64,000 nucleotides of DNA from Ancylobacter vacuolatus (GTDB taxonomy: Bacteria; Pseudomonadota; Alphaproteobacteria; Rhizobiales; Xanthobacteraceae). Both the position numbers and the translations under genes were made by a program. Location of the stretch: contig NZ_JAUSUH010000012.1 of NCBI RefSeq assembly GCF_030813595.1, forward strand, positions 1 to 64,000, written 5' to 3'. Below, piece after piece: positions 18,115 to 27,307 of this stretch (its first letter is position 1; each line of letters starts with the position of its first letter). Under the pieces are notes generated by a model. It had not been told where the DNA came from. It saw nothing but the letters and a program-made list of their open reading frames with translations, and did no database searches.

Positions 18115-19490
18115 AGGATTTTCCAGGAGCCCGCCCGGCCCGCTCGGCGCGCCCGCTCGGGCGCATTGTGGGCGTGCGCATCGTCTTGTTCGCCGGCCTC
18201 GCCATGCTGGCGCAGCTGGTCGCGGTGCTCTGGGAATATGGCCGGGATCCGGAAAATCTTGGCCGGCTGATGCTGGAGCAGGAAACCACGGCGCTGGCGG
18301 GCGGACTGAGGGAGAACGGAACCCGTCTCGCCTACGAACTGCCAACGGGCCTCGCCAGCCGCTATGACGTTGCCGGCTCCGGCTATGTGGCGCGGGTTCG
18401 CACGGCGAACGGCGTTGTGCTGTTCTCGCACTGCGATGCGGCGTGCGCCGATCATTTCCTCCCCCTCGACGTAAACCCGCCGTCGTTCTGGTTGCGCCAC
18501 ATCGCGCCCGGTTACCCGATGTCGATCGCCGGCGGCCGCACGGTTCAAATCGGCGACCGCGCGGTCTTCATCGAAATCGCGATCGCCGGTGATCCGCGCG
18601 CGGCCGTCTGGGGAGTTCTGTTCGACGAGGCGCTGGAGCACATGCTCGTTCCAATGAGCCTGACGGTGATCTTCGTCCTCGGCGCCACCCTGCTGTCGAT
18701 ACGAGCGGCGCTGCGCCCCGTTGTGCGCGCCGCTCACAAGGCGGAGACGCTCGACCCGTTGCGCAGCGATGCGCGGCTTGACGATGCCGGCATGCCGCGG
18801 GAGATCGCCCAGCTCACCGGCGCGGTGAACCGGAGCTTCGACCGTATCCGGGAGCTGATGGCGGCGCAGAAGCTGTTCACTTCGGCGATCGCGCACGAGA
18901 TACGCACGCCGCTTGCGGTGATCCGGCTGGAGCTGGAGGGCATCGACGATGTACGCGCGCGCCGGGCGATGGGCGAGGTGGACGAACTCACCCGGCTGCT
19001 GCAGCAATTGGTGACGCTGGCGCGGCTGGAGGCGACGGACCGTGCCACGTTCACGCCCATGGGGCTGGACGATATGCTGGGCGAGGTCGTGGGTTCGCTT
19101 GCGCCATGGGTCTATGCGCATGGCGCCACCATCGCCTTCGAGCCCTCTGGAAACGCGCGGGTGATCGCGCATGTCGGGCTGCTGAAGGATGCCGTCCGCA
19201 ACCTCGTCGAGAATGCCGTCCGCCATGGTGGTCCGGGTGTCGCGGTCCTTGTCGGCACAGAGCCGGGGCCATGCGTGACCGTGATGGACGACGGCAAAGG
19301 GTACCGTCTCGCCGGAACCGAAGGCTATTATGCGCCGGAGGGCGGGGTTGGCATAGGTCTGGAGATTGTGAGCCGCATCGCAGCGCTGCACGGCGGCGAC
19401 TTCACGCTCACGGCAAACGAGCCGCGGGGCACGAAAGCGCTGTTGCGGCTGCCGCCTGCGGCGGCGCCGTCAACGCCTGATCCTGCCTAG
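18111..19490 (+). CDS. Sensor histidine kinase, partner of the 17437 regulator
   Basis: A 459-residue membrane kinase. A first helix (about 17-38), a periplasmic domain of about 140 residues, a second helix (about 180-200), then DHp with the H-box IAHEIRTPLAVIRLE (His262), and a CATPase domain with N-box LVENAVRHGG and G-boxes DDGKGY and GVGIGLEIV. GTG 18111 overlaps the regulator stop by 4 bases. The periplasmic sensor region contains a closely spaced Cys pair (CDAACADHF) that could bind metal or respond to redox state, which would fit the PepSY/cytochrome b partners; that link is inference. Confidence 0.9.
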   Translation: MKDFPGARPARSARPLGRIVGVRIVLFAGLAMLAQLVAVLWEYGRDPENLGRLMLEQETTALAGGLRENGTRLAYELPTGLASRYDVAGSGYVARVRTANGVVLFSHCDAACADHFLPLDVNPPSFWLRHIAPGYPMSIAGGRTVQIGDRAVFIEIAIAGDPRAAVWGVLFDEALEHMLVPMSLTVIFVLGATLLSIRAALRPVVRAAHKAETLDPLRSDARLDDAGMPREIAQLTGAVNRSFDRIRELMAAQKLFTSAIAHEIRTPLAVIRLELEGIDDVRARRAMGEVDELTRLLQQLVTLARLEATDRATFTPMGLDDMLGEVVGSLAPWVYAHGATIAFEPSGNARVIAHVGLLKDAVRNLVENAVRHGGPGVAVLVGTEPGPCVTVMDDGKGYRLAGTEGYYAPEGGVGIGLEIVSRIAALHGGDFTLTANEPRGTKALLRLPPAAAPSTPDPA

Positions 19491-19540
19491 CGCCTCAGCC
19501 AGGAGGGCGTTAGCGTGCGCGTCATCATGGCCCTTGCAGC

Positions 19541-19559
19541 GCTCGACGCGATGTCGAGC
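19541..19559 (+). terminator. Hairpin after the PepSY/two-component operon
   Basis: GCTCGAC (19541-19547) and GTCGAGC (19553-19559) form a 7-bp stem with a 5-base loop, 50 bp after the kinase stop and followed within a few bases by a T-rich stretch. It may end the operon before the next two-component pair. Confidence 0.4.
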
Positions 19560-19689
19560 AATGTTCTCATTTCATGTCCTCCACCCGCATCCCGGACACG
19601 CCAGACATGGCCGGAAACGGACGGGTCACGCGTACCCAAAGCCGACGGCGCCCCCGTTGGCTATGGCGCCCAACCACCGATGAAGTCTG

Positions 19690-20379
19690 ATGAAGATCCT
19701 TCTGCTGGAAGATAATCCGTCGATGCGCGAGATCGTTGCCGATCACCTGACCAGGAGCGGCTTCGTGGTGGATGCGGTCAGGACCGGGAATGAGGCGCTC
19801 GCGGCGGTGGCCACCGTGCCCTACGACGCCATGGTGCTCGATCTCGGGCTGCCGGATATTGACGGCATGGACGTGCTCCGGCAGGTGCGGGCGCGCACGG
19901 GCGACAGGCTTCCGGCCTTGATCGTGACCGCGCGCGACAGTTTGCAGAGCCGGTTGAGCGGGCTCAATTCCGGTGCCGACGACTACATCGTGAAGCCATT
20001 CGAGCTGGTTGAGCTCGAGGCGCGGCTGCGTGTCGTGCTGCGCCGGCCCGGACAGCGCGGTTCCGTCCGCTATGCCTGCGGCCGGCTGTCCTTCGACTCG
20101 ATGTCGCGTCAGGCCCTTGTCGATGACATACCCATTGAGCTTGCACGTCGCGAACTGGCTTTGCTGGAGGAACTGCTGCGGGCAGCCGGGCGGGTCGTGG
20201 TGAAGGATGCCCTGGAGGATCGGCTGTACTCGATCGAGCAGGAGGTCAGCAGCAATGCCATAGAGGCGGCGGTCTCGCGGCTTCGAAAGAAGCTTGCGGC
20301 AGCCAAGGCCGGCGTGACCATCACGACGATGCGCGGCATTGGCTACTGCATGGCGCTGGGCGGCGATGATGAAGGGTGA
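19690..20379 (+). CDS. OmpR/PhoB-family response regulator, second pair
   Basis: A 229-residue regulator. Receiver 1-115: acidic pocket LEDN, Asp51 in VLDLGLPDIDG, Thr in IVTARDS and Lys in YIVKPF. A winged-helix DNA-binding domain follows, ending TTMRGIGYCMALGG. It resembles the QseB/PmrA/TctD group. The ATG at 19690 follows a 199-bp gap from the previous kinase, so it has its own promoter. Its end overlaps the ATG of the histidine kinase. The convergent lipid/glycan glycosyltransferase downstream could be a PmrA-like target, but nothing in the sequence proves it. Confidence 0.92.
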   Translation: MKILLLEDNPSMREIVADHLTRSGFVVDAVRTGNEALAAVATVPYDAMVLDLGLPDIDGMDVLRQVRARTGDRLPALIVTARDSLQSRLSGLNSGADDYIVKPFELVELEARLRVVLRRPGQRGSVRYACGRLSFDSMSRQALVDDIPIELARRELALLEELLRAAGRVVVKDALEDRLYSIEQEVSSNAIEAAVSRLRKKLAAAKAGVTITTMRGIGYCMALGGDDEG

Positions 20380-21742
20380 ATACAGCCTGCGCCGCCGGCT
20401 TCTGGTGGCGATGTCGCTCACCTTCGTGCTCGGCCTCGGCGGGGCGATGATCTATTACTATCGCGAGGCCTTTGCGGTCGGCGAACACTTGGAGGAGCGC
20501 ACGCTGCAAAGCCAGGCGCGCGAGCTGATCAGCGCGCTGACCATCGCTGAGACGGGCGCCATCACGGTCTCGCTGCCGGAGGATCTGGCGACATTATACA
20601 CCGGCCCCGAGGGCACCTCGTTCTACTCGCTGTACGACAAGGAGGGGAGGCCGGTCGCCCGATCCCCGAACCTCGCTAAAGAACTGCCGCTGATCGAGGC
20701 CCCGGCTTCGGGACGCTTCGGCCCTATGAGCTTCATCAATGCCGAGCCCGGTTACATCATCGTGCTGTCGACCCTGACAGGCGACCGCCACACACTCGTC
20801 GTCGGCCGCAGCAGGCCGGATGAGGATGCCCTGGCCTTCACGGTCATCGAGGAGGAACTGGAGGGGCTTTTCTACGTGCTCGTGCCGTTCGTGCTCATCT
20901 CGCTGATGATCATCTGGCTCATTACCGAGTGGAGCCTGCGCCCGGTGGCGCGGGCGTGTGAGCAGGCGCGGGCGATCGGGCCGGGCAACCCCGCCGGGCG
21001 CATTGCGACCGAGTGGCTGCCGACGGAAATCCGCCCGCTGGCCGATGCGGCGAACGGCGCGGTCGAACGGCTCGCCAAGGCCTATGCGGTGGAAAAACGC
21101 CTGACCGCCGATGCTGCCCATGAGCTGCGGACCCCGCTGTCCGTCCTGAACCTGCGGCTGCAGCAGGCGAAGATGAAGAACATGGTGGACTGGCCGACCG
21201 TGGAGCGGGAGATCGCCACGCTCAACAAGCTGGTGACCCAGCTGCTCGACCTCGCCCGCAAGGAAAGCGCCGAACACGATCGCGATGCGTCGAGCATGGC
21301 TCTCGTCAACCTTTCGCGCCTGGTTCGCGAGGCCGCGGCCATGCTTCTTCCGCTTGCGGAAGAAGCCAGCCGGACGATCGAAATCGGCGTCCCCGACAGC
21401 GCGCAGATGCGCGGTCAGCCGGACGATCTGCGCGACATGATGCGCAACCTCATCGAGAACGCGCTGTTCCACGGGCGCGGCCGGATCAAGGTCAGCGCCT
21501 GGCCGGTCGACAACCCCGGGCATGGCTTTGTCATCGAGGTCGAGGATGAAGGCGTGGCCGCGCTCGACGACGAGCTGTTCACCCGCTTCCGAAAAGGCAA
21601 TTCTTCTTCAAGCGGCACGGGCCTTGGCCTCGCCATCGTCCGTCAGGTCGCGCGCAATCACGGCGGTGAGGCCGCCTTTGTGTCGGGGACGACGGTCACC
21701 CGCGTCCGGGTCTATCTGCCGACCAGCCACCGGGGCCTCTGA
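20369..21742 (+). CDS. Sensor histidine kinase, partner of the 19690 regulator
   Basis: A 457-residue membrane kinase of the TctE/QseC/PmrB style. First helix about 13-33, periplasmic domain to about 165, second helix (VLVPFVLISLMIIWLI) about 170-190, HAMP-like linker, DHp with AAHELRTPLSVLNLRL (His251), and CATPase with N-box LIENALFHG and G-box SGTGLGLAIV. ATG 20369 (or the adjacent ATG 20366) lies within the end of the regulator gene, so the two are coupled. Its ligand is unknown. Confidence 0.9.
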   Translation: MKGEYSLRRRLLVAMSLTFVLGLGGAMIYYYREAFAVGEHLEERTLQSQARELISALTIAETGAITVSLPEDLATLYTGPEGTSFYSLYDKEGRPVARSPNLAKELPLIEAPASGRFGPMSFINAEPGYIIVLSTLTGDRHTLVVGRSRPDEDALAFTVIEEELEGLFYVLVPFVLISLMIIWLITEWSLRPVARACEQARAIGPGNPAGRIATEWLPTEIRPLADAANGAVERLAKAYAVEKRLTADAAHELRTPLSVLNLRLQQAKMKNMVDWPTVEREIATLNKLVTQLLDLARKESAEHDRDASSMALVNLSRLVREAAAMLLPLAEEASRTIEIGVPDSAQMRGQPDDLRDMMRNLIENALFHGRGRIKVSAWPVDNPGHGFVIEVEDEGVAALDDELFTRFRKGNSSSSGTGLGLAIVRQVARNHGGEAAFVSGTTVTRVRVYLPTSHRGL

Positions 21743-21776
21743 CCCCGCCTGTCTGCGTCGTGGTACGATCCCGGCT

Positions 21777-24470
21777 TCATTGGTTCGAGACCCGTTGCGG
21801 CCCCGGCTGCAAATCGGCTGACGCCTGGTTCTGCGGCGCCGACTCGCCCTTCAAGCCCTGAAAGCGATGCCCGATACGGTAATAGAAGTGTCCGGCCGGG
21901 CGCCCGTTCTTGGTGATGACGCGCTCCGCCACGGGGCTGAGCGACGCGAACTGGGCGTCAAGCGCGCCATCGTCGATCTGCTGTCGCTTGAAGGCGAACA
22001 GAATGGCCGGCCGGCCCAGCATGGCGTCGGGCTTGAACCAGTAGTCATACATCAGGCTCGCCTTTCCCAGCACGCCACGCCCGACGGAATTGGCGACGCC
22101 TTCGCCCGTCTGATTGCCGTAGAAGGCAAGCTGGCTGGCGAGATTGTAAGTGTCCATGCCGATCAGCATCGGCTCCGCCCCGGCCTCCAGCTCGACGTCC
22201 CGCTCGATGGACATGGCCTCGCGGCCGAATTCGCGCCAGGCGATCGGCACGTCCGGCAAGGGGGTGAGATAGCCCAGGCCGGGGAAGCCCAGCACCAGAT
22301 AGTTCAGGCCAAGCCCGTACATCACCAGCGTGACCGCGACGGTGGGCATCCAGAGCCGCCGGACGCGCAGCTCGAGGCTGGACCGGCTCTCCGCGAGCGC
22401 GAGGATGCTCGCGGATATCGCCGGCAGCACGGCGAGCCAGAGCGGGCCGGTCCAGTTCAGCTTGACGGTGTGCGACAGGCTGAACAGAACGAAGACCGAC
22501 AGCGGTACAAGGGTGAAGATCGCGATGAAGCGCCGGTGGCGGCGAAGGGGCGAGGGCAGGCCGCCCTCCCGCCGGGGTGAACCGCGCTTGCCCAGCGCCA
22601 TCGCCGCCGCCGTGAGCCCCAGCGGGGTCAGCAGCGCGGCCACACCCAGCACGAGGGCGGGAAACGAGAAGTTGGCCGGCGCCGCGACGCGGCGGGAACT
22701 CTGGAAGGCGAAAGAGGACCAGTCGTGCTCCAGGTTCCAGTAGATGACCGGGGAGAATATCAGCAAAGCGAGCACCGCCGCCAGATAAGGCTCAGGCCGC
22801 GCCAGCCATGCCCGGGCGCGGGTATCGGCGAGGATGAAGACCAGCGTGGCCGGCCCGAGCAGGCTGATGGTGTATTTGGACAGCATCCCCAGCCCGATGC
22901 AGATGCCCACGCCCCACCACGCATGCCGCTTGTTCGCCACCAGCGCGCGCTCCAGGAAGAAAAGCGCGCCGGCCCAGGCCGCGGTCAGCGGGGCATCCGG
23001 CGTGATGACCAGCCCCGAGGCGAAGAAGAAGGGTAGCGTGGCGACAAGCAGCAGGCTCACAAACGCCGCCGACTTGCCGCACATGTTTTGGGCCAGTTTG
23101 AAGCTGAAGAATGCCGTGGCGAACCAGCCGAGATAGGCCCCGATCCGCACGCCCACCTCATTGTCGCCGAACACGCCGGTACCAGCCCAGATCAGCCACG
23201 CGACCATGGGCGGGTGATCGAGATAGCCGATATCCAGATGATGCGCGTAGTTCCAGTAATACGCCTCCTGCGGCAGCAGGTCGGCGAGGCCGAGGAAGAG
23301 CAGCCGCAGCACGAGGACATAGGCGACCACGCCGATCGCGGCGACGCGCCAGCGAATGTGCTGGGGGACGCGGGGGTTGATCGAGGGGAACACGAAGAAG
23401 GCCGAGCCCAGATAGCTCACGATCGCCGCCGCGCCGATGGCGAACAGGATGGCGATCTGCGGCGGCAGCGCGAACAGGCTTATCGCGCCGGCGAGCACCC
23501 CGCCGCGGATCGCCAACGCCAGCAGGCATACGGTGAGGAAGCGCCCAAAATACGCGGGGGACCGCTCCTGACCCGCGCCGCAACCGGGCGCGAAGGCCCA
23601 GCGCGAATTGAGGCCGTAATTGCAGACGGCAGCGATGCAGAAGCTGCCGATATGGGCGGCCAGCAGCGCCGCGCCCATGCCGAAGAACACTTCGAACGCA
23701 GCGAGGTCGACCAGCATGCCGATCATGCCGACGGCGGCGAAGCGCCCCGCGCTCCCGGGCGAGATCGCCCCACCGGCCAGAACCAGCAGCCGGCGCATAT
23801 AGGCCACCATCTGCCCGATGCCGATCTTCGACTGGCCGTGAAGGCGGTCGCGGGAAACGATGGGAACTTCCGTCACCCGAAGTGCCCCGCCGCCTTGGGC
23901 GATGACTTCCAGGCCAAGCTTGAATCCGGCCACTGCCGGGTCGAGCTCCAGCAGGCGCTGCCGGCGGACGGCGAAGAAGCCGGACATCGGGTCCTTCAGC
24001 TCGGTGAGCGGCCAGGCGAGCAGGCCGCCGAGCCGCGAGAGCAGCCGCCGTTGCCACGGCAAGCCCGGCGTCGCGCCGCCGGGCACGTAGCGGCTTCCGA
24101 CCGCCATGTCGCTGGTGCCGTCGATAACCGGCTTGATCAGGTCGCGAATCCGCGCGGGGGGATGGCTGAGGTCGGCGTCAAGCACCACGACAATGTCCGC
24201 CTTGGCGGCCCGTGCGGCCGTCAGCACGTCGCAGGCAAGGCCTTTACCGCCACCTCCCGCCACGAGCCGCACCTTGGCGACGGCCTCCCATTCACGCACC
24301 CGCCCGATGGTGCCGTCGGTCGAGCCACCATCGGCGACGAGAATGTCAAAGGCGATGCTATCGCCGGCTTCCGCGAGAATGGCCGCCAGGACCAGGTCGA
24401 TATTGTCGATTTCGTTGAGGGTGGGCACGATGACGGAGACGAGAACAGGCTGTTGAAGGGATAAAAGCAC
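21777..24470 (-). CDS. Trifunctional GT2 synthase / GtrA / GT-C glycosyltransferase fusion
   Basis: A polypeptide of about 897 residues with three modules. Residues ~10-235: GT2 synthase of the dolichyl/undecaprenyl-phosphate sugar synthase type (VSVIVPTLNE, DGGSTDGT, VLDADLSH with Asp98 and Asp100, MSGFFAVRR). Residues ~240-365: GtrA-like four-helix domain (GRFAAVGMIGMLVDLAAFEV, NYGLNSRWAF). Residues ~370-850: ArnT/RgtA-like GT-C transferase with about ten helices and the loop EAYYWNYA...LDHPP carrying the acidic Glu402. One chain could thus charge a polyprenyl carrier, flip it and transfer the sugar to lipid A or another periplasmic acceptor. GTG 24470 is preferred because upstream residues are Arg-rich and non-homologous; ATG 24563 would add 31 residues. 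Confidence 0.88.
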   Translation of the reverse strand: MLLSLQQPVLVSVIVPTLNEIDNIDLVLAAILAEAGDSIAFDILVADGGSTDGTIGRVREWEAVAKVRLVAGGGGKGLACDVLTAARAAKADIVVVLDADLSHPPARIRDLIKPVIDGTSDMAVGSRYVPGGATPGLPWQRRLLSRLGGLLAWPLTELKDPMSGFFAVRRQRLLELDPAVAGFKLGLEVIAQGGGALRVTEVPIVSRDRLHGQSKIGIGQMVAYMRRLLVLAGGAISPGSAGRFAAVGMIGMLVDLAAFEVFFGMGAALLAAHIGSFCIAAVCNYGLNSRWAFAPGCGAGQERSPAYFGRFLTVCLLALAIRGGVLAGAISLFALPPQIAILFAIGAAAIVSYLGSAFFVFPSINPRVPQHIRWRVAAIGVVAYVLVLRLLFLGLADLLPQEAYYWNYAHHLDIGYLDHPPMVAWLIWAGTGVFGDNEVGVRIGAYLGWFATAFFSFKLAQNMCGKSAAFVSLLLVATLPFFFASGLVITPDAPLTAAWAGALFFLERALVANKRHAWWGVGICIGLGMLSKYTISLLGPATLVFILADTRARAWLARPEPYLAAVLALLIFSPVIYWNLEHDWSSFAFQSSRRVAAPANFSFPALVLGVAALLTPLGLTAAAMALGKRGSPRREGGLPSPLRRHRRFIAIFTLVPLSVFVLFSLSHTVKLNWTGPLWLAVLPAISASILALAESRSSLELRVRRLWMPTVAVTLVMYGLGLNYLVLGFPGLGYLTPLPDVPIAWREFGREAMSIERDVELEAGAEPMLIGMDTYNLASQLAFYGNQTGEGVANSVGRGVLGKASLMYDYWFKPDAMLGRPAILFAFKRQQIDDGALDAQFASLSPVAERVITKNGRPAGHFYYRIGHRFQGLKGESAPQNQASADLQPGPQRVSNQ

Positions 24471-24743
24471 GAGGGGCAGCCTTGACCGAACACGGGAACC
24501 GCGGCCGATCAGCCGTCGTCCGCGCCGCAATCCTCGCAGCGGTAACTGACGGCAACCTGACATCGGAGCGAATTGGCCGAAGTCACGCCGCGCACGGCCA
24601 TTCGGGATGGGCCGTGGGGCGCGCGAAGGGGCGCCTGGCGTCGACCTCCCACGCGGCGCAGCGCCGCAGATCCTCGGGCTCGGCTTGGTCCCGCGCCCAG
24701 CCGAGGCCGGCGGAGAACGGGCGACCTGGCGGTCCGCATCCCG

Positions 24744-24863
24744 CTAGGTGTGGTCGCCACACCGGCGGATGGTCATGTCCTCGATCATCCGCAGCCGCAG
24801 CGGGCTGATGGCTGGCCGGCGCTGGTGGAAGGCGCGCAAGCGTCCATGGGGCTCTCCTACGAT
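24744..24863 (-). pseudogene. Remnant of a tyrosine recombinase N-terminus
   Basis: On the minus strand one frame reads ISPLRLRMIEDMTIR before meeting a TAG at 24744-24746. That phrase matches the start of the SAM-like N-terminal domain of IS-associated XerC-like integrases. No catalytic domain follows, and the frame has no good start. It is the only element I can support in the ~510-bp gap at 24471-24983. I read it as the scar of a past insertion. Confidence 0.45.
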
Positions 24864-24983
24864 TGAGAAACCCCATGATCGTCCGTCGGCCTATGCCGGG
24901 CGCCCCATCGAAAACAACCGAACACCCGTCATGCAGCGCGGTTGCCGGGCCAGCGGCTTCGTCCCCTTGGCGCGTCCTAAAGG

Positions 24984-26153
24984 TCAGGGCAGACCGCAGA
25001 CCATGACAGGCCGACGGCGCCGGGCCATCGTCAACACCAGCGCCAGGCCGGAAGCGGCCGCCGCGGCGCCGGCGAGCGAGACGGCGGGATAGCCCAGCCC
25101 GCCACTGATCACCGCGCCCCCCAGCGCCGCGCCGATGGCATTGCCCAGGTTGAAGGCGCCGATATTCACCGATGAGGCGAGGTTCGGCGCGTCCGAGGCG
25201 GCTTCCATCACCCGCATCTGCAGCGGCGGCACCAGCGCGAAGCTGGCGATGCCCCACAGGAAGATCAGCACGGCGCTGGCCGCGGCGAACGGCATGGCAA
25301 AGGCGAAGGCAACCAGCAGCACGACCAGCGATGCGAGCGTGACGATGAGCGTCCGGTCCACCGAGCGGTCGGCGAACCGGCCGCCCAGCCAGTTGCCGAC
25401 AGTGAGGCCGACGCCATAAGTCACCAGCATCGCGGTGACGAAGCCGATGGAGGCCTGCGTCTCCTGCTGCAGGATCGGCGCGATGTAGGTGAAGACCGTG
25501 AACATGGCGGTGGAACTCAGCACGGTGAGTGTGAGCGCCAGCAACACAGGGGCGCGGCCAAGCACCTTCAGCTCGGACATCATGTCGCCGCCGGCCTCGG
25601 CGGGCATATCGGGCAGCGTGAGGCGCAGCGACGCCATCGCGACCACACCGAGCACGGCAATGCCCCAGAAGGCGGATCGCCAGCCGATCAGGTCTCCGGC
25701 CCAGGTCGCCAGTGGCACGCCGACGACATTGGCGATGGTCAGTCCCATGAACATGGCGGCCACCGCACCGGCGCGCCGGTTCTCCGGCACCAGATTGGCG
25801 GCGACGATCGAGCCGACGCCGAAGAAGGCGCCATGATTCAGCGAGGTGATCAGCCGTGCCGCTAGCAGCATCTCATAGCTGGTCGACAGCGCCGCCATGA
25901 GATTGCCGAGGGTGAAGATCGCCATCAGGCCGATCAGCAGGGTGCGGCGCGGCACACGGCCGGTGGTGAGCGTCATCAGCGGCGCCCCCAGCATGACGCC
26001 GACGGCATAGGCGCTGATCAGCAGTCCGGCGCTCGGGATGGAGACGCCGAGATCACTGGCGATCACCGGCAGAAGCCCCATCGGCGCGAACTCGGTTACG
26101 CCGATGCCGAAGGCGCCGGCCGCCAGCGCGAGAAGCGGAGGATTCAGTTTCAT
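24984..26153 (-). CDS. MFS efflux transporter (DHA1, AraJ/YdhP-like)
   Basis: A 389-residue, 12-helix major facilitator protein. The opening FGIGVTEFAPMGLLPVIA and LLISAYAVGVMLGAPLMT is typical of the AraJ/YdhP/NepI branch of drug:H+ antiporters. The loop between helices 2 and 3 reads TTGRVPRRTLL. It probably exports sugars, nucleosides or drugs. The gene starts at ATG 26153, just 15 bp after the stop of an aldo/keto reductase gene on the same strand, so the two form an operon under a divergent LysR regulator. Confidence 0.87.
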   Translation of the reverse strand: MKLNPPLLALAAGAFGIGVTEFAPMGLLPVIASDLGVSIPSAGLLISAYAVGVMLGAPLMTLTTGRVPRRTLLIGLMAIFTLGNLMAALSTSYEMLLAARLITSLNHGAFFGVGSIVAANLVPENRRAGAVAAMFMGLTIANVVGVPLATWAGDLIGWRSAFWGIAVLGVVAMASLRLTLPDMPAEAGGDMMSELKVLGRAPVLLALTLTVLSSTAMFTVFTYIAPILQQETQASIGFVTAMLVTYGVGLTVGNWLGGRFADRSVDRTLIVTLASLVVLLVAFAFAMPFAAASAVLIFLWGIASFALVPPLQMRVMEAASDAPNLASSVNIGAFNLGNAIGAALGGAVISGGLGYPAVSLAGAAAAASGLALVLTMARRRRPVMVCGLP

Positions 26154-26168
26154 GGCAAGGCTTCCGGT

Positions 26169-27203
26169 TCAGACCAGCGGCGGGTTCAGGCGGGCGAACC
26201 CTTCCTGCTGGCGATAGGGCGTGTGGGGATAGGGCGGCAGCACAGCGCTGGCGGAATCCAGCGCCGCCATCTGCGCCGGCGTGAGCGACCAGCCGACCGC
26301 GCCGAGGTTCTGGCGCAACTGCTCCTCGTTGCGCGCGCCGATGATGACGGAGGCGACCGTCGGGCGTTGCAGCAGCCAGTTGATCGCGATCTGCGGCACG
26401 GTCTTCCCGGTTTCCTCGGCGATGGCGTCGAGAGCGTCGACAATACGGAAGAGATGCTCCTCCTCGACGGGTGGGGCGAAAATCGCGGTCTCGTGCAGGC
26501 GGCTGCCCGCGGGGATCGGCGCGCCGCGTCGGATCTTGCCGGTCAGCCGGCCCCAGCCCAGCGGGCTCCACACCAGCGCACCGACGCCCTGATCCGCCCC
26601 GAGCGGCATCAGATCGGCCTCATAGGCGCGGCCGATCAGCGAGTAATAGACCTGATGGGCGACGAAGCGCGGGCGGCTGTCGCGCGCGGCGACACCCAGC
26701 GCCTTCATCAGCTGCCAGCCGGGATAGTTGGAGACGCCGGTGTAGCGGACCTTGCCGGCAGCGACGAGCGTTTCAAGCGTGGCGAGCAACTCCTCGACCG
26801 GTGTCGAGGCGTCGAAAGCGTGCAACTGCAGCAGGTCGATGTAATCCGTGCCGAGCCGGCGCAGCGCCGCCTCGACCTGGCGGATCAGCCGGCTGCGCGA
26901 CACGCCCCAGTCGGCCGGCCCGTCGCCGGTCGGCAGGCCGGTCTTGGTCGAGATCAGCACGGCGTCGCGCCGTCCCCGGATGGCCTCGCCCAGCACCCTT
27001 TCCGAGGCGCCGTCGGAGTAGACATCCGCCGTGTCGAACAGATTGACGCCCGCCTCAAGGCAGATGTCGACCAGCCGGCGCGCCTCATTGGCGTCGCTCT
27101 GGCCCCAGGCGCCGAACAGCGGCCCGGTGCCGCCAAACGTCCCCGCACCGAAACTGAGGGCGGGCACACGCAGGCCCGACGATCCCAACTGCCTGTATTC
27201 CAA
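26169..27203 (-). CDS. Aldo/keto reductase
   Basis: A 344-residue cytoplasmic NADPH-dependent oxidoreductase with a TIM-barrel pattern. The catalytic tetrad is visible: Asp and Tyr in FDTADVYSDGASE, Lys in ISTKTGL and His in LLQLHAF. The cofactor region near the C-terminus (VIIGARNEEQLRQNL) matches the YajO/YghZ-like group. I set the start at TTG 27203 because GGAGG lies 6 bases upstream on the minus strand and the next in-frame ATG is 102 bp further up in non-homologous sequence. It is co-transcribed with an MFS exporter and divergent from a LysR gene that probably regulates both. Confidence 0.88.
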   Translation of the reverse strand: MEYRQLGSSGLRVPALSFGAGTFGGTGPLFGAWGQSDANEARRLVDICLEAGVNLFDTADVYSDGASERVLGEAIRGRRDAVLISTKTGLPTGDGPADWGVSRSRLIRQVEAALRRLGTDYIDLLQLHAFDASTPVEELLATLETLVAAGKVRYTGVSNYPGWQLMKALGVAARDSRPRFVAHQVYYSLIGRAYEADLMPLGADQGVGALVWSPLGWGRLTGKIRRGAPIPAGSRLHETAIFAPPVEEEHLFRIVDALDAIAEETGKTVPQIAINWLLQRPTVASVIIGARNEEQLRQNLGAVGWSLTPAQMAALDSASAVLPPYPHTPYRQQEGFARLNPPLV

Positions 27204-27232
27204 GATGGCCTCCAAAGGCGAGAATATGTTTC

Positions 27233-27282
27233 CCCGCACAGATGGACGATCGCGAAGTGCGGGAGTAGGCCTGTTGCAGGCC
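27233..27282. promoter_or_regulatory. Palindromes in the divergent LysR / aldo-keto reductase promoter
   Basis: The 104-bp divergent region holds two inverted repeats: CCCGCAC (27233-27239) with GTGCGGG (27257-27263), and GGCCTG-TTG-CAGGCC (27268-27282). LysR regulators bind interrupted dyads in such spaces and usually act on the divergent gene. Which dyad is used cannot be told from sequence. Confidence 0.4.
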
Positions 27283-27307
27283 AAGCATTCTTGAATGGAG
27301 CGCAAAG

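Noticed and set aside
21777..21800. A tRNA T-arm-like sequence (GGTTCGAGACC) near the end of the glycosyltransferase gene
   Set aside because: No acceptor, D-arm or anticodon arm can be folded around it, and it lies in the coding end of a conserved gene.
24583..25257. A minus-strand frame between the MFS and glycosyltransferase genes
   Set aside because: It overlaps the end of the MFS gene out of frame, has no recognisable domain, and its only meaningful stretch belongs to another frame (the recombinase remnant).
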